Assembly (NCBI RefSeq): GCF_030127145.1
Contig: NZ_CP126158.1
Location: forward strand, 1,798,001-1,862,000
Direction of reading: 5' to 3'
Source: Halobaculum halobium
GTDB taxonomy: Archaea; Halobacteriota; Halobacteria; Halobacteriales; Haloferacaceae
Length of the DNA: 64,000 nucleotides
Numbering within the stretch: the stretch's first letter is position 1; the number at the start of each line of letters is the position of its first letter. Positions 37,380 to 44,335 of the stretch are shown piece after piece. The notes beneath the pieces are model-generated. The model was given only the letters and a program-made list of their open reading frames with translations. It did no database searches and was not told the DNA's origin. A program made the position numbers and the translations under genes.

Positions 37380-37737
37380 GCACGACACCGCGACTATGAC
37401 CGACCACCGACGACTCCGACCGCTCGCCCGACCGCGAGCGGCCGCTCCGTCGGTCGGTCGACTCCCGCGGCGGTCGCGACGACCGCACCGGCGACGACCG
37501 CGAGGGGCCGTTCGACCGCGACCGGCGCCGCGTCCGGTCCCGGCCGCCGCCCCGCGCCCGCCGGCGGCGGTGGCCCCGCCGGCCCCCTCGGGGCCTACAC
37601 CACTCAGATTTCGAACATCGGATTCGAGATCCGCGCCGACCCGCCCGAAATCGCCGCGTAGCGACGTCTCTGGCATTAATTTTCGCTGACAGGATCGACG
37701 GATTAAAGGTGTCTTCCCGGATAGTGTGGAGTACACC
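37380..37737 (+). other. argH-argW gap with a possible degraded or mis-sequenced small gene
   Basis: This 358-nt stretch has no intact gene, yet parts have strong coding-like base periodicity. One frame (about 37400-37540) has nearly all codons ending in G/C and reads TDDSDRSPDRERPLRRS; a different frame at the end reads GAYTTQISNIGFEIRADPPE and stops at TAG 37659-37661. An ATG sits at 37396. A small acidic disordered protein broken by one or two indels is possible. The argW promoter or leader follows (TTAATTTTCGC at about 37677-37687; GGATTAAAGG at about 37700). Confidence 0.3.
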
Positions 37738-37908
37738 ATGACCGAGTCCGAATGCGTCGAGTGCGGGGGAACGGTGACCCTGCACGACGACCTGGAGATC
37801 GGAGAGATCGTCGACTGTGAAACGTGCGGCGCCGAGCTGGAGGTCGTTGACGTCTCCCCGCCGGTCCTCGATCGAGCCCCGGAGCTCGAAGAGGACTGGG
37901 GGGAGTAA
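37738..37908 (+). CDS. argW: Amino-group carrier protein LysW/ArgW
   Basis: The 56-aa acidic protein has a zinc ribbon (CVECGG near residues 6-11 and CETCG near 27-31) and the hallmark C-terminus EEDWGE, whose terminal Glu gamma-carboxyl is joined to the amino group of the substrate. It replaces acetylation in protecting glutamate during ornithine synthesis. It is followed after one base by argX, its ligase. ATG 37738 is the family start; it follows the GTGTGGAGTACACC palindrome-like sequence (GTGTGG..GTACACC) immediately upstream. Confidence 0.93.
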   Translation: MTESECVECGGTVTLHDDLEIGEIVDCETCGAELEVVDVSPPVLDRAPELEEDWGE

Positions 37909-37909
37909 G

Positions 37910-38788
37910 ATGAAGATCGGCCTGCTCTACTCCCGGATCCGAAAAGACGAGAAGCTCCTCCTCTCAGAGCTTCGCGAGCGCGACCACGAGGTCGCGAAGA
38001 TCGACGTGCGCAAGCAGCGGTTCGGCCTGACCGAGACGACCGCCGAGATCGCCGACTGCGATGTGGTGATCGACCGCTGTCTCGCCACGTCGCGGTCGTT
38101 GTACGCGACGCGGTTCCTGTCGGCGTACGGCGTGCCGGTGATCAACAGTCCCGAGACCGCCGCGGTCTGCGCGGACAAGGTGAAAAACAGCCTCGCGCTG
38201 GAGGCGGCGGGCGTGCCGACGCCGGCGACCGAGGTCGCGTTCACGACGGAGGCCGCGATGGAGGCCATCGAGGACTTCGGCTACCCGTGCGTGATCAAGC
38301 CGGTCGTCGGCTCGTGGGGCAGGCTGATGGCGAAGATCGACTCCGAGAACGCCGCCGAGGCGATTCTGGAGCACAAGGCGACGCTCGGCCACTACGAGCA
38401 CAAGGTGTTCTACGTGCAGGAGTACGTCGACAAGCCCGGCCGCGACATCCGCGTGCTGGCCTGCGACGGCGAGCCCGTCGCCGCGATGACGCGCTCCTCC
38501 GAGCACTGGCTCACGAACGCCGCGAAGGGCGGCCAGACGGCCGACTTCGAGCTCGACGACGAGGCGAAGGACCTCGTGGCGACCGCGAGCGACGCGGTCG
38601 GTGGCGGCCTGCTCGGCGTCGATCTGATGGAGACGAAGGACGGCGAGTACACCGTCCACGAGGTGAACCACACGGTCGAGTTCAAGGCGCTGAACGAGGC
38701 GAGCGAGGTCGACGTGCCCGCGGCGGTCGTCGACTGGCTCGAACTGAAAGCGGAGGTCGCGGCTGACGAGGCCGTGATGACGGCATGA
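37910..38788 (+). CDS. argX: Glutamate--LysW ligase ArgX (RimK-like ATP-grasp)
   Basis: The 292-aa enzyme starts MKIGLLYSRIRKDEKLLLSE. It has ATP-grasp features: INSPETAAVCADKVKNSLAL, YPCVIKPVVGSWGRLMAKID, VFYVQEYVDKPGRDIRVLAC, and the metal-binding end LLGVDLMETKDGEYTVHEVN. The short N-containing loop and the company of ArgW/ArgC/ArgB indicate glutamate rather than only alpha-aminoadipate as substrate, as in the arginine-type clusters of haloarchaea. It ends in ATGA overlapping argC. Confidence 0.92.
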   Translation: MKIGLLYSRIRKDEKLLLSELRERDHEVAKIDVRKQRFGLTETTAEIADCDVVIDRCLATSRSLYATRFLSAYGVPVINSPETAAVCADKVKNSLALEAAGVPTPATEVAFTTEAAMEAIEDFGYPCVIKPVVGSWGRLMAKIDSENAAEAILEHKATLGHYEHKVFYVQEYVDKPGRDIRVLACDGEPVAAMTRSSEHWLTNAAKGGQTADFELDDEAKDLVATASDAVGGGLLGVDLMETKDGEYTVHEVNHTVEFKALNEASEVDVPAAVVDWLELKAEVAADEAVMTA

Positions 38789-39846
38789 ACGGCGGCGACG
38801 AGCGCGGTGAGCAGCTCACCGTCGCCGTGGTCGGCGCCTCCGGCTTCGCGGGCGGCGAACTGTGCCGCCTGTTGACCGGCCACCCGAACTTCGAACTCGT
38901 CCAGGCGACGAGCCGCGAGTACGAGAACAAGACGCTCGGGTACGTTCACCCGAACCTCCGCGGGGTCGACGTGCGCTTCTCCTCGCCGGAGGAGTTGGAG
39001 TCGGTGGACGTGCTGTTCGCCTCCACGCCCCACGGCGTCTCGATGGAGCACATCGACGCCTTCCGCGACGCCGCGGGCACCGTGGTCGACCTCTCGGCGG
39101 ACTTCCGGCTGAACGAGGAAGCCGACTACGACGAGTGGTACGACGGACACGTCGCGCCCGAACACCTCGCGGACGCGGCGTACGCGCTCCCCGAGTTGGG
39201 TCGCGAGAAGCTCGAAGGCGCGGATCTCATCGCCTCCGGCGGCTGCAACGCGACGGCGACGATGCTGGCGCTGAAACCCTTGGTCGACGGCGGGGTTATC
39301 ACGCCCGACGACCAGGTCGTCGCCGATCTAAAGGTCGGCTCCTCGGAGGGCGGTGCCGGCGGCGGCGCCGCCTCCAGCCACCCGGAGCGCTCGGGCGTCG
39401 TGCGCCCGTACGCGCCGACGGGCCACCGCCACGAGGCGGAGATCCGGCAGGAGCTGGGACTGTCGCTGTCGTTCACCGTCCACGCGGTCGACATGACCCG
39501 CGGCGCCGCGGCGACGTGCCACGCGTTCCCGAGCGAGCGCGTCACCACGGGCGACCTGTGGGACGCCTACCGGGAGGCGTACGACGACGAGCCGTTCGTC
39601 CGCCTCGTCGCGGGCGGCGGCGGCGTGTACCGCTACCCCGAGCCGAAGGCCGTGGCCGGGACGAACTACGCCGAGGTCGGCTTCGAGCTCGACCCCGAGA
39701 ACGGCCGCGTGGTCGCCTTCTCGGCCATCGACAACGTGATGAAGGGCGCGGCGGGGCAGGCGGTCCACGCCGCCAACGTCGCGCTCGGGCTCGAGGAGAC
39801 GGCCGGTCTGGAGTTCCAGGGGCTCCACCCCGTGGGATCGCCGTGA
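38785..39846 (+). CDS. argC: LysW-gamma-L-glutamyl-phosphate reductase
   Basis: The 353-aa protein has the NADPH-binding VAVVGASGFAGGELCRLL, the GYVHPNLRG segment, catalytic Cys154 in ASGGCNATATMLALKPL, and a Gly-rich SSEGGAGGGAASSHPERS loop that is characteristic of the LysW-type (LysY/ArgC) reductases. It reduces the acyl phosphate made by ArgB to the semialdehyde while the substrate stays on ArgW. Its start overlaps argX and its TGA overlaps the argB GTG, so translation is coupled both ways. Confidence 0.93.
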   Translation: MNGGDERGEQLTVAVVGASGFAGGELCRLLTGHPNFELVQATSREYENKTLGYVHPNLRGVDVRFSSPEELESVDVLFASTPHGVSMEHIDAFRDAAGTVVDLSADFRLNEEADYDEWYDGHVAPEHLADAAYALPELGREKLEGADLIASGGCNATATMLALKPLVDGGVITPDDQVVADLKVGSSEGGAGGGAASSHPERSGVVRPYAPTGHRHEAEIRQELGLSLSFTVHAVDMTRGAAATCHAFPSERVTTGDLWDAYREAYDDEPFVRLVAGGGGVYRYPEPKAVAGTNYAEVGFELDPENGRVVAFSAIDNVMKGAAGQAVHAANVALGLEETAGLEFQGLHPVGSP

Positions 39847-40781
39847 CCGGCTTCGGATCGACGCCGCTGACCGACGGCTCCGGCGAGGTTCCCCCGGTGG
39901 TCGTGAAGCTGGGCGGCGCGCGCGCGGTCGACCCCGCGGGCGCCGTCGGCGACGTGGCCCACCTCGTCGCCAACGGACGCGACGTGGTCGTCGTCCACGG
40001 CGGCTCGACCGCCGTCGACGACCTGCTCGAGCGCCTCGGGATCGACTCGGAGTACGTCGAGACGCCCTCGGGCGTCACCGGCCGCTTCACCGACGAGGAG
40101 ACGATGGAGGCGTTCACCATGGCGATGGCCGGACAGGTGAACACCGACCTCGTCACCGCGATGAAGAACGCGGGGGTCGATGCGGTCGGCCTCTCGGGCG
40201 TCGACGGCGGCCTGTTGACCGGACCGCGTAAGTCCGCGGTTCGCGTCGTCGAGGACGGCAAGAAGAAGATCAAACGCGGCGACCACTCGGGTACGCCGAA
40301 GGAGGTGAACGCCGACCTCCTGTCCACCCTGCTTGCGGGCGGCTACACGCCCGTCGTCTCCCCGCCGATGTTCGGCATGGAGTCCGAGAGCGAGGGGACG
40401 CCGGTCAACACCGACGCCGACCGCGCGGCCGCGGCGGTCGCGGGCGCGCTCGGCGCCGAACTGGTCGTCCTGACGGACGTGTCGGGGGTGTACGCCGACC
40501 CGGACGACCCCGATACCCTGATCGAGTCGGTGGCGACCGGCGAGGAGTACGACGCGCTGACCGACGCCGCCGAGGGGTTCATGACCCGGAAGGTGATGGC
40601 GGCGACCGAGGCGCTCGAATCGGGCGCGACGGCGGTCACCGTCGCCGACGCGAACGTTCGCGACCCCATCGTCGCCGCGCTCGACGGCGCGGGGACGCGC
40701 ATCGAGCGCCCGGCAGTTGTCGACGATCCGGCGGACGCCGCTCCCGACGCCGACGCGGTCGACGCGGAGGTGGACGGATGA
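39843..40781 (+). CDS. argB: LysW-gamma-L-glutamate kinase
   Basis: The 312-aa amino-acid-kinase-fold protein has VVVKLGGARAVDPAG, VVVVHGGSTAVDDLLERLGI, GLSGVDGGLLTG, and VLTDVSGVYADPDDP, as in the LysZ-type subgroup. It phosphorylates the gamma-carboxyl of glutamate held on ArgW. GTG 39843 is the start implied by the 4-nt overlap with argC and by the family N-terminus; upstream in-frame codons lie inside argC. An acidic C-tail (about 25 residues of Asp/Ala) extends past the fold, and ATGA overlaps argD. Confidence 0.92.
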   Translation: MTGFGSTPLTDGSGEVPPVVVKLGGARAVDPAGAVGDVAHLVANGRDVVVVHGGSTAVDDLLERLGIDSEYVETPSGVTGRFTDEETMEAFTMAMAGQVNTDLVTAMKNAGVDAVGLSGVDGGLLTGPRKSAVRVVEDGKKKIKRGDHSGTPKEVNADLLSTLLAGGYTPVVSPPMFGMESESEGTPVNTDADRAAAAVAGALGAELVVLTDVSGVYADPDDPDTLIESVATGEEYDALTDAAEGFMTRKVMAATEALESGATAVTVADANVRDPIVAALDGAGTRIERPAVVDDPADAAPDADAVDAEVDG

Positions 40782-41941
40782 GCACCTTCGAGGACCTGAG
40801 CGACGCGGGCGAGGGGTTCGTCTTCTCCGAGAAACCGATCCAGATCGAGTCCGGCGAGGGCGTCCACCTCACCGCCAGCGACGGCACCGAGTACCTCGAC
40901 TTCGGCGCGAGCTACGCCTGCGCCCCGCTGGGCCACTGTCCGCCCGTCGTCGTCGACGCGGTCCAAGAGCAGGCCGCCGAGCTGCTGTACGTGCAGGCGT
41001 CGTACCCCAACAGCGCCCGGACCGAACTGTACGAACGCCTCGGCGCGGTCGCCCCGGGTGACATCTCGAAGGTGTGGCTGTGCAACTCCGGGACGGAGGC
41101 GAACGAGGCGGCGATGAAGTTCGCGCGCTCGGCGACCGGGCGAGAGAAGATCGTCGCCACGAAGCGCGGCTTCCACGGCCGGACGCTGGGCGCGCTGGCG
41201 ATGACGTGGAAGAAGAAGTACCGCGCGCCGTTCGAGCCCGTCGCCGGCGGCGTCGAGTTCGTCGACTACGGCGACGAGGAGGCGCTCGCGGAGGCGGTCG
41301 ACGACGAGACCGCGGCCGTCTTCCTCGAACCGGTGCAGGGCGAGGGCGGGATCAACCCCGCGGGCGCCGAGTACCTGCAGTCGGCCCGCGACCTGACCGA
41401 GGACGCGGGCGCGGCGCTGGTGTTCGACGAGATCCAGACCGGGATGGGTCGCACAGGCGACCTGTGGGCCTGCGAGGGCGTCGGCGTCGAACCGGACATC
41501 CTCACCACGGCGAAGGGCATCGCCTCCGGCCTCCCGCTGGGCGCGACGCTGTGTGCCGACTGGATCGCCGACGGCGCCGCCAGCCACGGCTCGACGTTCT
41601 CGGGCAATCCGGTCGTCGCCGCCGCGGCCAACGCGACCTTGGACGAACTGGTCGCCAACGACGTGCCCGGCCACGCGGCGATGGTGGGCGAGTACCTCAC
41701 CACGCAACTGGCGGAGGCCGTCGAGGAACACGACCTCCCCGTGCGCGAGGTGCGCGGCGACGGACTGATGATCGGCATCGAGGTAAAGCGCGGGGCGAAC
41801 CGCTACCTGCGCGATCTCGCGTTGAACCACCAGATACTGGCGCTGCCGGCGGGGCGTTCCGTCCTCCGCCTCCTCCCGCCGCTGGTGATCAACGAGGGTC
41901 ACGCCCGCGAGGTCGTCGACGCGCTGACAGAGGTGCTGTGA
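40778..41941 (+). CDS. argD: LysW-gamma-L-ornithine aminotransferase
   Basis: The 387-aa class-III aminotransferase shows EYLDFGASYACAPLGHCPPV, VWLCNSGTEANEAAMKFARS, GFHGRTLGALAMTWKKKYR, EPVQGEGGINPAG, VFDEIQTGMGRTG and the PLP lysine in ILTTAKGIASGLPLG at about residue 246. It transaminates the ArgW-bound semialdehyde. Start overlaps argB by 4 nt. After the stop, a five-codon frame MAGTE (41944-41961) bridges to the next gene. Confidence 0.93.
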   Translation: MSTFEDLSDAGEGFVFSEKPIQIESGEGVHLTASDGTEYLDFGASYACAPLGHCPPVVVDAVQEQAAELLYVQASYPNSARTELYERLGAVAPGDISKVWLCNSGTEANEAAMKFARSATGREKIVATKRGFHGRTLGALAMTWKKKYRAPFEPVAGGVEFVDYGDEEALAEAVDDETAAVFLEPVQGEGGINPAGAEYLQSARDLTEDAGAALVFDEIQTGMGRTGDLWACEGVGVEPDILTTAKGIASGLPLGATLCADWIADGAASHGSTFSGNPVVAAAANATLDELVANDVPGHAAMVGEYLTTQLAEAVEEHDLPVREVRGDGLMIGIEVKRGANRYLRDLALNHQILALPAGRSVLRLLPPLVINEGHAREVVDALTEVL

Positions 41942-41960
41942 GCATGGCGGGGACCGAGTG

Positions 41961-43046
41961 ATGGCCGTTCAGAACCCAGTGGACCCGACGGAGGCGCTCG
42001 ACACCGAGGGTCGCCAGCTGCTGTACGACCTGGTGTCGACCCCTTCGGTCTCGGGCGAGGAGGCCGACGCCGCGGCCGTCCTCGTCGAGTTCTTCGAGGA
42101 ACACGGCCGCGAGGCGTACACCGACGAGGTCGGGAACGTCCGCGCGCCGGGCGACGACGCGCTGTTGCTCACGTCGCACGTCGACACCGTCCCGGGCGAC
42201 ATCCCCGTCGAGATCGCCGCCGACGACGACGAGTTGGACGCCGACGGCCCCGTGCTGTGGGGCCGCGGCAGCGTCGACGCCACGGGGCCGCTGGCGACGA
42301 TGGCGATCGCGGCCGTCGAGACCGGCGTCTCCTTCGTCGGCGTGACCGGCGAGGAGACGGATTCGCGCGGCGCGCGCCACCTCGTCGAGACGCGCGACGC
42401 GCCCGAGGCCGTGATCAACGGCGAGCCGTCGGGGTGGGATGCCGTCACCCTCGGCTACCGCGGGCTCATCTCCGGGACGTACGTCGCGACCAGCGAGTCG
42501 GGCCACACCTCCCGGCCAGACCCCAACGCGGTCCAGCACGCGATGCACTGGTGGCAGCGCGTCGAGGACGCGTTCGACTACTACGACTACGGCGCCGTCT
42601 TCGAGCAGGTGACGACCAAGCCCGTCGCTGTCGAGGGAGGCCTCTCCGACGACGGCCTCTCGATGGAGGCGACGATGGACGTGCAGTTCCGCGTGCCGCC
42701 GTCGCTGACGCCCGAAGACGTGCGCGAGCGCGCCGACGCAGAACTCGACGTCGGGACCGTCCACTGGAACGAGCCGATCCCGCCCGTGATGGGCAGTCCC
42801 AGGGGGGCCGTCGCGACCGCCCTCCGCGGCGGCATCCGCCGCGCGGGCGGCGACCCTCGGCTGCTGCGCAAGACCGGCACCGCAGACGTGAACATCTTCG
42901 CCGGCGCGTGGGACGCGCCGATGGCGACGTACGGCCCCGGCGACTCCGCGCTGGACCACGCGCCCGACGAGCGTCTGCCGCTGGACGACTTCGACCGCGC
43001 CGTCGAGGTACTGACCGACGCCTCGCGACGATTGGCTGACGACTGA
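41961..43046 (+). CDS. argE: LysW-ornithine hydrolase (M20 peptidase, ArgE/LysK type)
   Basis: The 361-aa M20-family zinc hydrolase has LLTSHVDTVPGD (first metal His/Asp), VLWGRGSVDATGPLATMA (bridging Asp), VTGEETDSRGARHLVE (general base Glu and metal Glu) and the C-terminal HAPDERLPLDDFDRAVEVLT (metal His). It releases ornithine from ArgW. ATG 41961 is preferred over GTG 41958; its A is shared with the TGA of the five-codon MAGTE frame that follows argD, suggesting re-initiation coupling. Confidence 0.92.
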   Translation: MAVQNPVDPTEALDTEGRQLLYDLVSTPSVSGEEADAAAVLVEFFEEHGREAYTDEVGNVRAPGDDALLLTSHVDTVPGDIPVEIAADDDELDADGPVLWGRGSVDATGPLATMAIAAVETGVSFVGVTGEETDSRGARHLVETRDAPEAVINGEPSGWDAVTLGYRGLISGTYVATSESGHTSRPDPNAVQHAMHWWQRVEDAFDYYDYGAVFEQVTTKPVAVEGGLSDDGLSMEATMDVQFRVPPSLTPEDVRERADAELDVGTVHWNEPIPPVMGSPRGAVATALRGGIRRAGGDPRLLRKTGTADVNIFAGAWDAPMATYGPGDSALDHAPDERLPLDDFDRAVEVLTDASRRLADD

Positions 43047-43157
43047 CGCACGGCGGACCCGGCGCTCCCACGTCGCCCGCCTCCGTTCTCACGTCGCTCC
43101 ACACTGTCACACTACACCCCACTGACACGCCCAGACACCCCACGACCCACGATCACG

Positions 43158-44096
43158 ATGAGCACTCACACGACATCGACGACGACCGACGACGACACCG
43201 AGGAGTTCCCGAGCGACTTCCTCGACATCGACGACCTGACCACCGACCAGCTCGCGCGGGTGCTCGCTCGCGCCTCCGACCTGAAGGCCGGCAAAGACCT
43301 GACGCAACTGCCGCGGACGACGCTCGCGATGCTGTTCGAGAAGCCGTCGACCAGAACGCGCGCGAGTTTCGAGACGGGGATGACCCAACTCGGCGGCCAC
43401 GCGATGTTTCTCGGCCCCGACGCGATCCAGCTCGGGCACGGCGAGCCGCTGAAGGACACCGCACGCGCGCTCGGCGGCTACGCCGATGCGATCATGGTTC
43501 GGACGTTCGCCCACGAGAACGCCGAGATCCTCGCGGAGTACGCCGGCGTTCCGGTTATCAACGGACTCACCGACGACGCCCACCCCTGCCAGACGCTGGC
43601 CGATCTGCTCACGATTCGCGAGGAGGTCGGCGACCTCTCGGAGGTACAGGCGGCGTGGGTCGGCGACGGCAACAACGTCGGGCGGTCGTTCGCCGTCGGC
43701 GCCGCGCTCGCCGGGCTGGATCTCACGGTCGCGACGCCCGACGGCTACGGGCTCGGTGACGACGTGTACGAGCGCTGTGCGGAGTTGGGTACCGAACCCA
43801 CAGCGGTCGACACCCCCGAAGCGGCCGTCGCCGACGCGGACGTCGTCTACACCGACGTGTGGGTGAGTATGGGCGAGGAGGATCGGCGCGAGGTGAAACT
43901 CCCCGACTTCGAGGGCTACCAAGTGAACGAGGGGTTGCTCGCCGACACCGACGCCGCGTTCATGCACTGCCTGCCCGCCCATCGCGGGGAGGAAGTAACC
44001 GACGCCGTGCTGGAGTCGGAGCGCTCGCTCGTCTGGGAGCAGGCGGAGAACCGGATGCACGCCCAGAAGGGGCTGTTGGTGGAGCTGTTGGAGTAG
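43158..44096 (+). CDS. argF: Ornithine carbamoyltransferase
   Basis: The 312-aa enzyme has the carbamoyl-phosphate motif FEKPSTRTRASFE, GHAMFLGPDAIQLGHGEPLK, MVRTFAHENAEILAEYA, DDAHPCQTLADLLTI and the ornithine loop MHCLPAHRGEE, which together distinguish OTCase from ATCase. An acidic Thr/Asp-rich stretch of about 18 residues precedes the fold. The 111-nt gap from argE has an unusual C/A-rich strand (CACACTGTCACACTACACCC). The final 57 nt of the gene plus 12 nt downstream are repeated exactly 220 bp further on. Confidence 0.95.
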   Translation: MSTHTTSTTTDDDTEEFPSDFLDIDDLTTDQLARVLARASDLKAGKDLTQLPRTTLAMLFEKPSTRTRASFETGMTQLGGHAMFLGPDAIQLGHGEPLKDTARALGGYADAIMVRTFAHENAEILAEYAGVPVINGLTDDAHPCQTLADLLTIREEVGDLSEVQAAWVGDGNNVGRSFAVGAALAGLDLTVATPDGYGLGDDVYERCAELGTEPTAVDTPEAAVADADVVYTDVWVSMGEEDRREVKLPDFEGYQVNEGLLADTDAAFMHCLPAHRGEEVTDAVLESERSLVWEQAENRMHAQKGLLVELLE

Positions 44097-44328
44097 TCGG
44101 CGCGAGCGGAGCGAGGTCGACCAGCGGGAGGCCTCGTGTCGAACGGCGAACGGAGTGAGCCGTGAGCGAAGCGAGCGTTTTTGTCATCGACGGGTTTTGG
44201 CGGAGTTCGACGAGCGAGCGGAGCGAGCGAGGAGGACTCCGTGAAAAGCGGTCGTGGTTCAGGCGGAGAACCGGATGCACGCCCAGAAGGGGCTGTTGGT
44301 GGAGCTGTTGGAGTAGTCGGCGCGAGCG
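44040..44328 (+). repeat. 69-bp direct duplication of the argF 3' end (220-bp unit) with dispersed repeat inside
   Basis: Bases 44040-44108 and 44260-44328 are identical (69 bp, offset 220). The copy repeats the last codons of argF including its TAG, but is not attached to a gene. The material between (44109-44259) holds the second copy of the GGTCGACCAGCGGGAG/ACGGCGAACGGAGTG repeat also found near 14700-14785, plus runs of GAGCGAGCG. No transposase or terminal inverted repeats are visible. Confidence 0.9.
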
Positions 44329-44335
44329 ACGAGGG

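Noticed and set aside
37396-37689. 97-codon ATG frame between argH and argW
   Set aside because: Many codons end in A and the product is Arg/Pro-rich without domain character; the other frames of the same stretch look more coding-like, so I describe the region without calling this ORF.
44097-44335. Insertion sequence or MITE after argF
   Set aside because: No transposase, no terminal inverted repeats and no target-site duplication could be identified; listed as a duplication with a dispersed repeat only.
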